A stretch of DNA of 64,000 nt from Methylobacteriaceae bacterium (GCA_020638195.1 JACKJC010000002.1:62001-126000); one strand, 5' to 3'. Shown: positions 1 to 8,833, counted from the first letter of the stretch. The notes: generated from the letters alone by a model not told the origin. Translations and numbers: made by a program.

Positions 1-552
1 CGAACGATCGACCATGTTGTCGAAGCTCGACAGGCTGTCGCCGAAGAATTCCTCGAAGCCCGGTCCCTCGTCATTCAGTCGGGCGAAGACGAAGCCGCGA
101 TAATTGTGCACGTTCTTCACGCGCGTCATGCCCAGTGCGGCGGGCGAGTCCTTGAAGCCGGTATTGTCGTAACCCTGAGTCCAGGGCAGGCTGTGCAGCG
201 AGCCGTCGGTGCGGAACCGCCAGGCGTGATAGGGGCAGCGGAACACCTTGCCGGTGTTGCCGCACGTCTCGCCGGCGATCTTGACGCCCTTGTGCGGGCA
301 GCGATTGAGGAGGACCTTCACCTCGCCATCGGTGTGGCGCACCATGACGACGGGCTGCGAACCTATGGTGGTCGTGTAGAAATCGCCTTCGTTCGCGACC
401 TGGCTGTCATGGCCGACATAGACCCAGGTGTTGGCGAAGAGATGTTCCATTTCCAGCTGGAACAATTCCTCGTCGACGAAAACATCGCGATGGACTTCGG
501 CCTCGCGCACCAGCTTGCGGATCGCTTCTGCGTCGCCGGCATAGCGTGACAT
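1..552 (-). CDS. Rieske aromatic ring-hydroxylating oxygenase, large (alpha) subunit, N-terminal part
   Basis: The reading frame stays open to the left window edge, so only the first 184 residues are present. It carries a complete Rieske [2Fe-2S] motif: Cys85 and His87 (in NRCPHKG), then Cys106 and His109 (in FRCPYHAW). The Rieske domain covers roughly residues 40-150; the mononuclear-iron catalytic domain lies outside the window. Family knowledge: such subunits dihydroxylate or monooxygenate aromatic rings using electrons from a reductase not seen here. The start at 552 has a GAGGAG ribosome site about eight bases upstream and a strong upstream promoter. It is divergent from the hydrolase-racemase pair and probably the ring-attacking enzyme of the island. 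The substrate cannot be read from this fragment. Confidence 0.93.
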   Translation of the reverse strand, partial: MSRYAGDAEAIRKLVREAEVHRDVFVDEELFQLEMEHLFANTWVYVGHDSQVANEGDFYTTTIGSQPVVMVRHTDGEVKVLLNRCPHKGVKIAGETCGNTGKVFRCPYHAWRFRTDGSLHSLPWTQGYDNTGFKDSPAALGMTRVKNVHNYRGFVFARLNDEGPGFEEFFGDSLSSFDNMVDRS

Positions 553-944
553 GGCCAGGCTCCTCGATCGTGCGCCCGCGTCGGAACAGGACGCTGCGGC
601 TTCAGCGCGGCGCATGGCGCGAAGCGGTCGCAGCCATCGACAATCATCCCGTCGATGTCAGCATCCGCCTGGCTCCGGGCGTTCGCGCAATTTAGTTTAA
701 TCATCAAAGGATCGCTGTCAACGCGGCTCGCCTTCGCCGCAGGGCGCGTTCGAGATGTCCAAGCGATACGTTGCAGAGCGCTGGAAACATGCCGAGTGGA
801 GCCGTCCTGGCGGATCCCGACAAGTTCAAAGTAATTTTAGACTTGAAAGAAATTGCGTCGATGAGCGATCCTCATGAGGTGGTCGACGTTGCGTCCGCGA
901 TCACGGAGGTACATGCTAGCGCCTAACGGGCGGGGAGGAATGGC
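553..944. other. Intergenic region with divergent control elements
   Basis: This 392-base gap separates the leftward Rieske gene from the rightward hydrolase gene. It holds the Rieske promoter (694-721) and one copy (833-850) of an AT-rich motif containing AGACTTGAA that also occurs near 2590, 2779 and 9953. Around the 833 copy, TTCAA at 825-829 and TTGAA at 843-847 form a loose inverted pair. I see no convincing coding sequence here on either strand; the long minus-strand frame is a shadow. Confidence 0.5.
694..721 (-). promoter_or_regulatory. Predicted sigma-70 promoter of the Rieske oxygenase gene
   Basis: On the minus strand a perfect -35 TTGACA (716-721) is followed 16 bases later by TAAACT (694-699). 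The predicted leader to the start at 552 is about 135 bases, long enough to hold an operator. The bases AAGGATCG next to the -35 recur at the same place in the 9953-9981 promoter. Confidence 0.55.
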
Positions 945-1787
945 ATGAGGTCGGCGGGGGTTCGCGCGCTCTATGCCGAAACGCGTGCGGGCGTCATTCA
1001 CGCCGTCCGCGCCGGCGCGGGCCGACCGATCCTTCTGCTGCACCAGACGCCGCGCTCGGTCGATGAATATCGCGACGTCGCGCCGCTTCTGGCGCGCGAT
1101 TTTTCTGTCATTGCCATGGATACGCCGGGCTTTGGCGGTTCGCCGCCGCTCTCCGGCGCGGCGCCCTCGATCGAAGCGTGGGCCTTGGCCGCGCTCGCGT
1201 TGCTCGACGCGCTGGCGATTCAGGAAGCAGCGGTTGTCGGCCATCACACGGGTGCGGCCATCGCGCTCGAAATCGCCGCGCAGGCGCCGCAACGCGTCAG
1301 CGCGCTCGTGCTTTCCGCCTGTCCATTCGTCGACGCCGAGCGCCGCGCGCGACACGCCACGCACAGGGTGATCGACGATGTCGAGCCGCGCGCCGATGGC
1401 GCTCACCTCGTCGAGCTCTGGAACCGTCGCCGGCCATTCTACCCGGACGGCGACACGGACCTTCTGGCGCGCTTCATGGCGGACGCCTTGAGGGCTGGCC
1501 CGATGGCGGCGGAGGGACACAGGGTGGTTAATCGCTATCGCATGGAGGAAAGGATCGGCCTCGTGACGGCGCCGACGCTGGTGCTGGCGCCGACCGACGA
1601 TCCGCACGCCTATCCCGTTGCCCCGCGTGTCGCCGCCGCGATCCGGGGCAGTGTTCTCGTCGAGGCGCAGGGCGCCATGGTGCCATTTCCCGATCAATTG
1701 CCCGACGTCTTCGCAGCCTTTGTGCGCGACTTCGTGACAGCGCAAATGCCGGGGCGACAGGACGAACCAGCGAGGGCGGGCGGATGA
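945..1787 (+). CDS. Alpha/beta hydrolase with His in place of the nucleophile
   Basis: A 280-residue alpha/beta-hydrolase-fold protein. The oxyanion-hole strand is LLLHQTPRS near residue 30 and the domain carries MDTPGFGGS near residue 65. The nucleophile elbow, normally G-x-S-x-G, reads G99-H100-H101-T102-G103, so the nucleophile position is histidine and no Ser or Cys is available there. Related annotated hydrolases with a GHHTG elbow do exist as I remember, so this may be a subfamily rather than decay. Its stop overlaps the next start (ATGA at 1784), so the two are translationally coupled. Role inferred: C-C or ester cleavage, or a non-hydrolytic reaction, in the aromatic pathway of this island. 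Confidence 0.8.
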   Translation: MRSAGVRALYAETRAGVIHAVRAGAGRPILLLHQTPRSVDEYRDVAPLLARDFSVIAMDTPGFGGSPPLSGAAPSIEAWALAALALLDALAIQEAAVVGHHTGAAIALEIAAQAPQRVSALVLSACPFVDAERRARHATHRVIDDVEPRADGAHLVELWNRRRPFYPDGDTDLLARFMADALRAGPMAAEGHRVVNRYRMEERIGLVTAPTLVLAPTDDPHAYPVAPRVAAAIRGSVLVEAQGAMVPFPDQLPDVFAAFVRDFVTAQMPGRQDEPARAGG

Positions 1788-2587
1788 GGATCTTCTGGCA
1801 GAGTTTTGTCGATTCAACGATCAACGCCCCCTACATGCGGCGATTGTCGGGCTATCTGAATAGCATCGCGGCGTCGGGAACGAGCGTGCATGTCGAGGGT
1901 ATCTCTCCGCCGGACCGTGACTTCGGGCGGCTTGCAGAACTGCGTTGCGCGATCGTGGCGATCGACAATGGAATCGCCGCTGAAGAGGCAGGGTACGACG
2001 CCTATGTCATGGGGCATTTCCAGGATCCGGGCCTCCACGAACTTCGCTCTACATTGCGGATTCCGGTCATCGGCGCCGGGGAGGCGACGCTGCTTGCCGC
2101 CTCGCAACTCGGCCGGCGGCTGGGGCTGGTCACGCTCGATCCCGTGTTCGAGGTCATGCATTACGAGCAAGCCGACCGCTATGGGCTCGGCGGCCGCGTA
2201 GCGCATGTGACGGGACTTGGATGCCGGCCGGAGGATTTCGCCGCCGCCTTCGATGGCGACGCCGAGGCCAAGGCGCGCATGCTCGCCGATTTCACGGCCT
2301 GCGCGCGTCCAATGGTCAATGCAGGCGCCGACGTGATCGTGCCCGCCGGCGTTCTGCCAGGGCTGCTGATCGGCGGCGAGCGCGGCTTCTGCGTGGGACG
2401 CGCGCCCGTGGTCAATTGCGCTGCGGTCGCCCTGAAATCCGCGGAGATGTGGGTGCAGCTGCGCGCGCTCAATGATCTGGAGCCGAGCCGGGGACCGAGT
2501 TTCGCGCTGGCCAATGCCCGGGCCAAACAGGATTTCCGCGCGCTGCTCGCACGCCCTGCGCGCTTTGAAAGCCCGCAAGGCGAGTAA
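1784..2587 (+). CDS. Asp/Glu/hydantoin racemase-family protein lacking both catalytic cysteines
   Basis: A 267-residue protein with the aspartate/glutamate/hydantoin racemase fold. The landmark strands are VMGHFQDPGL near residue 80, IPVIGAGEA near 95 and the late strand VIVPAGVLPG near 185. In canonical racemases the first and third of these carry the two acid/base cysteines (GC..DPG and LGCAG types). Here they are His and Ala, so classical two-base racemisation is unlikely. It may be an isomerase or decarboxylase of the same superfamily, or bind substrate only. It is coupled to the upstream hydrolase by an ATGA overlap. The product is uncertain; the family assignment is firm. Confidence 0.78.
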   Translation: MRIFWQSFVDSTINAPYMRRLSGYLNSIAASGTSVHVEGISPPDRDFGRLAELRCAIVAIDNGIAAEEAGYDAYVMGHFQDPGLHELRSTLRIPVIGAGEATLLAASQLGRRLGLVTLDPVFEVMHYEQADRYGLGGRVAHVTGLGCRPEDFAAAFDGDAEAKARMLADFTACARPMVNAGADVIVPAGVLPGLLIGGERGFCVGRAPVVNCAAVALKSAEMWVQLRALNDLEPSRGPSFALANARAKQDFRALLARPARFESPQGE

Positions 2588-3007
2588 ACAATTTTTGGCT
2601 TGAAGGATATGTCCGGGCGCTGCCGTAGCGGTGGAGGCGTCCCCGGCGCGTTGTGCGGCTCGTTCGCAATGCCCAAAACCTGACCGTGTTGCGCTGCAAA
2701 CAACCATGCGGCCTCGTCGTTGCGCAGGTAAATCGCCTCAGGTCGATACGATGTCGTGTTGACGATGCTGCGCAGATCGTTTTAGGCTTGATGTAATTTC
2801 TTCCACCCCGTCGGAAACGCGGGACAGTTCGAACAGGTCGGGCAGAAGACTGAAGATTGCGAGGCCGCGTGAGGCGCGACGCCGAGGGCGTCTTGCGCGC
2901 TTCGTCTCTGATCCCGGCAGGATGCTGCGCTTTCTTTGACTGGCGCGTAGCGCTGCGCTTTCATGGACGCTCGAACGAGCATTTGCGTTGGATCGAAGGA
3001 GGGAATG
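2588..3007. other. Leader region of the Liv-type ABC operon
   Basis: This is a 420-base gap without a supported gene. It contains two copies of the recurring AT-rich motif, at 2590-2608 (TTGGCTTGAAGGAT core) and 2779-2797 (TTAGGCTTGAT core). A possible -35 TTGACG lies at 2759-2764 but its -10 is poor. A short perfect hairpin (GACGCC/GGCGTC, 2878-2892) lies in the transcribed leader. The ribosome site of the binding-protein gene is AAGGAGGG at 2996-3003. Confidence 0.45.
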
Positions 3008-4153
3008 ATGCACAGACTTGCCGCAGTCGCCGTCTCCGCGCTGCTGGTCTCCGCACCAGCGCAGGCTGAAATAAAACTGGGCTTCATAACCGCGCTCAGC
3101 GGACCGGCCGCAGCGCTCGGCATTCCCTACGCCAACGGCATGAAGGCCGCGCGGAAATACAAGGCCAAGATCGGCAACGAGACCGTGACGCTGATCCAGC
3201 TCGACGACGGCTCGGATCCCGCCGCCACGACGCGAAATGCGCGCAAGCTGGTGGAAGAAGAGAAGGTCGACATTCTGATCGGCACCGCAACCGCGCCCGG
3301 CACGATCGCCATGGCGACGATCGCAAACGAGCTCGGCGTACCCATGATCGCGGTTTCGCCGATCAAGATCGAAACGGCCGATCCCGCCAAGCAATGGACG
3401 ATCGCAGTGCCGCAGCCGCCGATGTTGATGGCCAAGGTCGTCGCCGACCGCATGAAGCGCGACAAGGTGCACAATGTCGGCTACATCGGCTTTTCCGACG
3501 CTTGGGGCGATCTCGTCTATGCAGGCGGCAAGGCCGCGGAAGCGCGCGGCGACATCAAACTGCTCACCAACGAGCGCTATGCGCGAACGGATACATCGGT
3601 CACCGCGCAAATTTTGCGCATTCTCGCCACGAAGCCAGACGGCGTGCTGATCGGCGGGTCCTCGACGCAGGCGGCGTTGCCGTTGCTGGCGCTGGCCGAT
3701 CGCGGCTTCAAGGGCCACAACTACGGGCTCGCCTCGCTGATCAATCCGGATTTCGTGCGTGTCGGCGGCAAGGCCGCGGAAGGCGTGCAGGTGTCGGCCG
3801 GTCCTGTAATCGTCTCCGAGCAGCTGCCCGACGGGCATTTCTCCAAGAAGCTCTCGGCTGATTTCCGCGCCGCCTACAAGGAGGTGAACGGATCGGAATC
3901 GCGCGATGGTTTCTCCGCCTATTCCTTCGATGCCTATCTGATCTTCGCGGGCGCCGCGGAGCGCGCGCTCGGCAAGGCCAAGCCCGGCACGCTGGAGTTC
4001 CGCAAGGCGCTGCGCGACGAGATGCTCAATACGAAGGAACTCGCTGGTGTCCATGCCGTCTACAATTTCAAGCCGGGCCAGGGCTATGGCGTCGACGACC
4101 GCTCGCTGGTGATCGTCAAGCTCAAGGACGGTAAGTGGATCTACGCGCCCTGA
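3008..4153 (+). CDS. Periplasmic substrate-binding protein of a Liv-type ABC importer
   Basis: About 381 residues, with a short Sec signal peptide (MHRLAAVAVSALLVSAP) and a likely cleavage after AQA. Mature ligand-binding domains follow (LGFITALSGPAAALG), typical of type I periplasmic-binding-fold LivK/amide-binding proteins. Two adjacent ATGs exist (3005, 3008); AAGGAGGG at 2996-3003 is better spaced for 3008. It is the first gene of an operon with two permease domains and two ATPases. Relatives import branched-chain amino acids, amides or aromatic acids. Given the surrounding aromatic catabolic genes, an aromatic or aryl-amino-acid ligand is my inference. Confidence 0.9.
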   Translation: MHRLAAVAVSALLVSAPAQAEIKLGFITALSGPAAALGIPYANGMKAARKYKAKIGNETVTLIQLDDGSDPAATTRNARKLVEEEKVDILIGTATAPGTIAMATIANELGVPMIAVSPIKIETADPAKQWTIAVPQPPMLMAKVVADRMKRDKVHNVGYIGFSDAWGDLVYAGGKAAEARGDIKLLTNERYARTDTSVTAQILRILATKPDGVLIGGSSTQAALPLLALADRGFKGHNYGLASLINPDFVRVGGKAAEGVQVSAGPVIVSEQLPDGHFSKKLSADFRAAYKEVNGSESRDGFSAYSFDAYLIFAGAAERALGKAKPGTLEFRKALRDEMLNTKELAGVHAVYNFKPGQGYGVDDRSLVIVKLKDGKWIYAP

Positions 4154-4188
4154 TCGGACGGAGAGGATAACTCGGGCGGGATTGCCGG

Positions 4189-5232
4189 ATGACGTTCGAC
4201 ATTGCGGCGATCCTTGCCGTCGACGGAATAGCCAGCGGCGCGATCTATGCGCTCGTGGCGATCGGAACGGTGCTCCTGTTCTCGGTCACGCGGGTCATGT
4301 TCGTGCCGTTCGGCGATCTCGCCGCTTTCACGGCGTTGACGCTGGCCGCGCTCGATGACGGCAAGACGCCGGGGACAGTCAACCTCGTCATCGCGCTCGC
4401 AGTCCTTGCTTTCGCCATGGAAGCCCTTGCGCTCGTGCGCGCCGGCAAGATGAAAATGCTGCCGCGCGCGGCGCTGTTTTATCTCGTGATCCCGATTGCA
4501 GTCGCACTTGCCGTGCGACTTCTGGCGCCGGCGACGCCGCCGTTGCCGGTGCGTCTGATCATGGCGCTGGCGCTGATCGTGCCCGTGGCGCCGCTGCTCG
4601 ACCGCATCGTATTCCGGCCCGTGGCGGACGCGCCCGTGCTGGTTCTGCTGATCATCGCGGTCGCGTTGCATTTCGCTCTCGTCGGTCTTGGGCTTCTGTT
4701 CTTTGGGCCCGAGGGCGTGCGCACCCAGCCTCTGACGTCGTGGTCCACCGAGATCTTAGGCGCGATGGTGTCGGGGCAGACGGTCTGCATCGTCATCGCG
4801 GCGGTCGCGCTCAGCGCGCTGCTATACGTCGGCTTTGAATTCACGCTCACCGGCAAGGCGCTGCGTGCGACATCGTCCAATCGCACCGGCGCGCGGCTGA
4901 TGGGCGTCCGACCGGCGCGGGCTGGCACGATCGCCTATGTACTCAGTTCCATACTCGCGGGCGTCTCGGGCCTGCTGATCGCGCCGGTCAATACGATCTT
5001 CTACGATTCCGGCTTCCTGATCGGCCTCAAGGCCTTCGTCGGCGCGATCATCGGCGGCCTCCACTCTTATCCCGGCGCCGCGATCGGCGCTGTCATCGTC
5101 GGCCTGCTCGAGAGCTTCGCCTCCTTTGCATCGAGTTCGCTGAAGGACGTGATCGTGTTCTCGGTGCTCGTGCCCATACTGGTATGGCGTTCGCTCGTAT
5201 CCGTGCATATCGAGGAGGAGGACGAGGAATGA
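4189..5232 (+). CDS. Liv-type ABC importer permease (LivH-like)
   Basis: A 347-residue, strongly hydrophobic inner-membrane protein. The N-terminus (AVDGIASGAIYALVAIGTVL) is characteristic of LivH permeases, as is the late segment FVGAIIGGLHSYPGAAIGAV, which contains the ATPase-coupling region. It begins 35 bases after the binding-protein gene and ends in an ATGA overlap with the fused permease-ATPase gene. It carries an acidic tail (HIEEEDEE). It would pair with the LivM-like domain of the next protein to form the transmembrane channel. About 50 extra residues near 70-110 make it longer than a usual LivH (about 300 residues). Confidence 0.9.
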   Translation: MTFDIAAILAVDGIASGAIYALVAIGTVLLFSVTRVMFVPFGDLAAFTALTLAALDDGKTPGTVNLVIALAVLAFAMEALALVRAGKMKMLPRAALFYLVIPIAVALAVRLLAPATPPLPVRLIMALALIVPVAPLLDRIVFRPVADAPVLVLLIIAVALHFALVGLGLLFFGPEGVRTQPLTSWSTEILGAMVSGQTVCIVIAAVALSALLYVGFEFTLTGKALRATSSNRTGARLMGVRPARAGTIAYVLSSILAGVSGLLIAPVNTIFYDSGFLIGLKAFVGAIIGGLHSYPGAAIGAVIVGLLESFASFASSSLKDVIVFSVLVPILVWRSLVSVHIEEEDEE

Positions 5233-6998
5233 GCCGTCGCGCCATGCTCATCCTTTCCTGCATCGCGGTCGTCGCGCTCGCCTGTGCGCCGCTGCTGTTC
5301 TCGTCCTTCACGATCAGCCTGTTCAACTATGTCGGCATCTACGCGCTGGTGGCAATCGGGCTTGCGTTGCTCACGGGCGTAGCGGGCATCGTGTCCTTCG
5401 GGCAGGCGGCCTTCGTCGGGGTCGCGGCCTATGCGACGGCTTGGGCGAGCGCGCTGAATGGCTATTCGCCCTGGCTCGGGCTTCTGCTCGCGATCGTCCT
5501 GACCTGCGCGGTGGCCGCCGTGCTCGGCGCCGCGACCCTGCGGCTCGAGGGGCACTTCCTGTCGCTCAGCACGCTCGCCTGGGGTCTCGCGATAGGCTTC
5601 CTGTTCGGCAATATCGAGGGCCTCGGAAATTTCAGCGGCATTTCGAACATTCCGCCGATCCGCATCGGCGGTCACGCGCTGATGAAGAGCGAAGAGATCT
5701 ACTACCTCATTCTCCTGATCGTCGTGCTTTCGCTCGTCGCCATGTACAATCTCCTGGATTCCCGCTGGGGTCGCGCGCTTCGAGCGCTGCGTGGCGGCAA
5801 CGTCCTGGTCGAGAGCCTCGGCGTCAACGCTTTCCAGACGAAGCTCGCAGCCTTCGTCATCGCCGCATTCCTCGCTGCGCTCTCGGGATGGCTCTACGCG
5901 CATATGAGCCGCTTCGTCAGTCCTGCGAGTTTCGACGCGGCCATGGGCATCGAATATCTGATGATGGCGATGGTCGGCGGGCAGGGCAGCCTGATTGGCG
6001 GCGTCGTCGGCGCGTCCATTATAACCTTCCTGAAGAACGCCATTCAGGATTACCTGCCGCTGATCTCGCCCAATGCCGCAGGGCAGCTCGAAGTCGTCGC
6101 CTTCGCCGCGATCTTCATCGTGTTCCTGCAATATGCGCGACGTGGCGTCGTGCCGTTCATCGCAGCCCGCTTGCCAAGCGCGAGGCCGACGACGCCGGCG
6201 TCGGCCGCCGCGCTCGACATGCGCGTGCAGCCGAAGGCCGGGGCGCCGCTGTTGAAGGTCGATCAGGCGATGCGTCGTTTCGGCGGACTTATCGCGGTCA
6301 ACGCGGTCTCCTTCGACGTGCGCGCAGGCGAAATCGTCGGGTTGATCGGGCCGAACGGCGCCGGCAAGAGCACGATGTTCAATCTGCTGACAGGTGCGCT
6401 GAAGCTCGACGGCGGCGCAATCGAATTTTCCGGACTGCCGATTCATGGGGCGCCGCAACGCGCAATCGCGCGCGCCGGCATCGCCCGGACGTTCCAGCAT
6501 GTGAAGCTGCGCCCGCGAATGAGCGTGCTCGACAATGTTCTGCTCGGCGCGCATGGCCGGCTTCAATCCGGTATCGTCCGCGGCATGCTGCGGCTCGATC
6601 GCACGGAAGAAGCACGCGCACGGGCCGAGGCGATGCGCCAGCTCGAGCGCACCGGGCTCGCGGAACATGCCTTCGACGCCGCCGGTTCACTGCCGCTCGG
6701 CAAGCAACGGCTCGTCGAGATCGCGCGCGCGCTTGCCGCCGACCCGACGCTGCTGGTGCTCGACGAACCGGCCGCGGGCCTGCGCCGCAATGAAAAAATG
6801 GAACTGGCGACACTGCTGCGCGAATTGCGCGCGGACAAATTGACGGTCCTGCTGGTCGAACACGACATGGAATTCGTCATGTCGCTCGTCGACCGCATCG
6901 TCGTCATGGATTTCGGCTCCAAGATAAGCGAGGGTCTGCCGGCGGAGGTGCGCGCCGATCCGCGCGTGCAGGAAGCCTATCTCGGAGGCGTCGCATGA
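5229..6998 (+). CDS. Fused Liv-type ABC permease and ATPase (LivM-LivG)
   Basis: 589 residues from the ATG at 5229, which overlaps the preceding stop and follows a GAGGAGG site. An earlier in-frame ATG at 5184 would add 15 residues inside the previous gene and is rejected. Residues about 1-315 form a LivM-like permease. A linker rich in Pro and Ala follows, and residues about 345-589 form a LivG-type ATPase with Walker A GPNGAGKST and Walker B VLDEPAAGL. The signature loop is LPLGKQRL, slightly unlike the usual LPYGQQR. Fusion forces a 1:1 ratio of permease and ATPase. LivM-LivG fusions are known in proteobacteria. Confidence 0.92.
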   Translation: MSRRAMLILSCIAVVALACAPLLFSSFTISLFNYVGIYALVAIGLALLTGVAGIVSFGQAAFVGVAAYATAWASALNGYSPWLGLLLAIVLTCAVAAVLGAATLRLEGHFLSLSTLAWGLAIGFLFGNIEGLGNFSGISNIPPIRIGGHALMKSEEIYYLILLIVVLSLVAMYNLLDSRWGRALRALRGGNVLVESLGVNAFQTKLAAFVIAAFLAALSGWLYAHMSRFVSPASFDAAMGIEYLMMAMVGGQGSLIGGVVGASIITFLKNAIQDYLPLISPNAAGQLEVVAFAAIFIVFLQYARRGVVPFIAARLPSARPTTPASAAALDMRVQPKAGAPLLKVDQAMRRFGGLIAVNAVSFDVRAGEIVGLIGPNGAGKSTMFNLLTGALKLDGGAIEFSGLPIHGAPQRAIARAGIARTFQHVKLRPRMSVLDNVLLGAHGRLQSGIVRGMLRLDRTEEARARAEAMRQLERTGLAEHAFDAAGSLPLGKQRLVEIARALAADPTLLVLDEPAAGLRRNEKMELATLLRELRADKLTVLLVEHDMEFVMSLVDRIVVMDFGSKISEGLPAEVRADPRVQEAYLGGVA

Positions 6999-7708
6999 GC
7001 GCTCTCCTCACGCTCGACAAAATCAGCGTCTCCTATGGCCGCATCCAGGCGGTGCGAGAGGTTTCCGTTTCGATCGAACCGGGTCAGATCGTCACGATCA
7101 TCGGGCCGAACGGGGCGGGCAAGACGACGCTGATGCTGGCGGCGATCGGGCTTCTGGCGTCGAGCGGCGCGATGCGTTACCTGGGCGAAGATCTCGCCGG
7201 CGTCGATGTCGAGGCGCGCGTCGAGCGCGGCATGTGCCTCGTGCCGGAGCGGCGCGAATTGTTCCACGACATGAATGTCGAGGACAATCTGACGCTCGGC
7301 GCCTATTCGCGGCGGGCGAAGGCCGAGATCGGGCGTGATCTCGACGATGTCTTCGATCGTTTTCCGCGTCTGAAGGAGCGGCGCCGGCAATTGGCGGGAA
7401 CGCTGTCCGGCGGCGAGCGGCAGATGCTCGCGCTCGGTCGCGCGCTGATGGCCAAACCGCGCCTGCTGCTGCTGGATGAACCCAGCCTCGGCCTCGCGCC
7501 GCTGATCGTGCGCGAAATATTCAAGACGATCGCTTCGCTGCGCAGTCTCGGCATTTCGATCCTGCTGGTCGAACAGAATGCGCGCGCGGCGCTGGAGACC
7601 GCCGATGTCGGCTATGTCCTGGAGACGGGGCAAGTGACGCAGCAAGGCGCGGCGAGCGAACTCATCGGCGATCCCAAGCTGATCGCCGCGTACCTCGGCG
7701 GACATTGA
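6995..7708 (+). CDS. Liv-type ABC importer ATPase (LivF-like)
   Basis: A 237-residue cytoplasmic ATPase. Walker A is GPNGAGKTT, the signature is LSGGERQML and Walker B is LLLDEPSLGL; the QNARAAL segment after the H-loop region is typical of LivF. The length matches the family. Its start overlaps the stop of the fused permease-ATPase gene by ATGA. It completes the importer as the second nucleotide-binding subunit. No stem-loop terminator with a T-run follows; instead a palindromic repeat fills the space before the convergent dehydrogenase gene. Confidence 0.93.
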   Translation: MSALLTLDKISVSYGRIQAVREVSVSIEPGQIVTIIGPNGAGKTTLMLAAIGLLASSGAMRYLGEDLAGVDVEARVERGMCLVPERRELFHDMNVEDNLTLGAYSRRAKAEIGRDLDDVFDRFPRLKERRRQLAGTLSGGERQMLALGRALMAKPRLLLLDEPSLGLAPLIVREIFKTIASLRSLGISILLVEQNARAALETADVGYVLETGQVTQQGAASELIGDPKLIAAYLGGH

Positions 7709-7743
7709 TCTTCAGGCGCTTCGCGGCGATGAAAGGCTGGCCC

Positions 7744-7836
7744 GCCATTGCGAGCGCAGCAAAGCAATCCGTTCACGAATCATTGTCCAGAAGCGGCGAT
7801 GGATCGCAACGTCGCTTCGCTCCTCGCGATGACAGG
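7744..7836. repeat. Intergenic palindromic repeat, family A, copy 1
   Basis: The left end reads GCCATTGCGAGCGCAGC and AAAGCAATCC. The right end holds GATGGATCGCAACGTCGC and CTCCTCGCGATGACA, the approximate reverse complement. It lies between two convergent genes (ends at 7708 and 7838), where it may also end transcription. Related copies are at 22971, 58697 and 62412. Confidence 0.7.
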
Positions 7837-7837
7837 A

Positions 7838-8833
7838 TCAGAGTGTGTCTCGCCGATTACCCTCGGTCACCGGCTTGCGCGCGAGGCCGAGGCGGCGAAG
7901 CGAATCCGCGAAGGCCGCCAGCCGCGTCTCGCGATAGGCGTCGATGTCGACGCCGTCGTAATTCAGAAAGCCCTGTCGCGTCTTCAGGCCGATGCGGCCC
8001 TCCGCCATGTTGCGCTCGATGATGTCAGGAGCGGCGTAGCGGTCGTTGCCGAGCGCGCCCGTCATGTAGCGGCTGGTATGATAGAGAATATCGCCGCCGC
8101 CCCAGTCGATGAACTCAAGCAGGCCGAGAATCGCGAAGCGGAAGCCGAAGCCGTAAATGATCGCCTTGTCGATCTCTTCAGCCGTCGCGACGCCTTCCTC
8201 CACCATGCGGGCGGCCTCGTTCATCGCCATGCCCTGGATGCGCGGGACGATATAGCCGGGGCGCGCGGAGCAGACGACAGGCGTCTTGCCGATGCCTTCG
8301 AGCATGGTCTTGATCGCGGCGGTCGTCTCTGGGCGCGTGCTGGCGCCAGGCGAAAGTTCGACGAGCGGTACGAGAAAAGCCGGATTGAGCCAATGGGCAT
8401 TGAGGAAGCGACCGGGATCGACGACGGCGCCGGCCATGTCGTCGACGAGGATGGTCGAGGTTGTCGATGCGATGATCGTGTCCTTGCCCGCGAGCGCGGA
8501 CGCCCGCGCGAGCGCATCGCGCTTGAGGTCGAGCACTTCCGGCAGCGCTTCGAAGATGTAGTCGGCAGCGCCGAAGGCCTCGGCGGCGTTGTGCGCCGGG
8601 ACGATACGCACGCGTTGCATCAGGACGCCGGCATCGCTGTCGTCCATCAGGCCGATGCGGGCGAGGGTGTGGAATATTCCTTCGATATCGGCGGCGGCGT
8701 CGTGTGCAATGCGGTCGAAATCGGCTTGCGGTCGCTCCTTGAAATCGACGACGGCGACGTCGTGGCCGGCATAGGCGAAGACGACGGCGACGCCGCGTCC
8801 CATCCGTCCCGCGCCGAGGCTCGCGACCCGCAT
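7838..8833 (-). CDS. NAD-dependent 3-hydroxyacyl-CoA dehydrogenase family protein
   Basis: 331 residues. An N-terminal Rossmann domain (SLGAGRMGRGVAVVF, a G-x-G-x-x-G loop) is followed by the dehydrogenase core, with FEALPEVLDLK and a conserved ANAHWLNPAF-like stretch (NAHWLNP). The all-alpha C-terminal domain contains FAILGLLEFIDWGGGD. This is the architecture of 3-hydroxybutyryl-CoA, carnitine and gulonate dehydrogenases. Its ATG overlaps the stop of the octopine-type dehydrogenase by one base (TGATG), so both come from one transcript started near 9953. It probably oxidises a hydroxy acid or hydroxyacyl-CoA from the island's substrate. The exact substrate is not readable. Confidence 0.85.
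   Translation of the reverse strand: MRVASLGAGRMGRGVAVVFAYAGHDVAVVDFKERPQADFDRIAHDAAADIEGIFHTLARIGLMDDSDAGVLMQRVRIVPAHNAAEAFGAADYIFEALPEVLDLKRDALARASALAGKDTIIASTTSTILVDDMAGAVVDPGRFLNAHWLNPAFLVPLVELSPGASTRPETTAAIKTMLEGIGKTPVVCSARPGYIVPRIQGMAMNEAARMVEEGVATAEEIDKAIIYGFGFRFAILGLLEFIDWGGGDILYHTSRYMTGALGNDRYAAPDIIERNMAEGRIGLKTRQGFLNYDGVDIDAYRETRLAAFADSLRRLGLARKPVTEGNRRDTL

Noticed and set aside
837..1817. A 326-codon minus-strand frame over the hydrolase gene
   Set aside because: It lies opposite a coupled, conserved gene pair and has Arg-rich composition with no domain.
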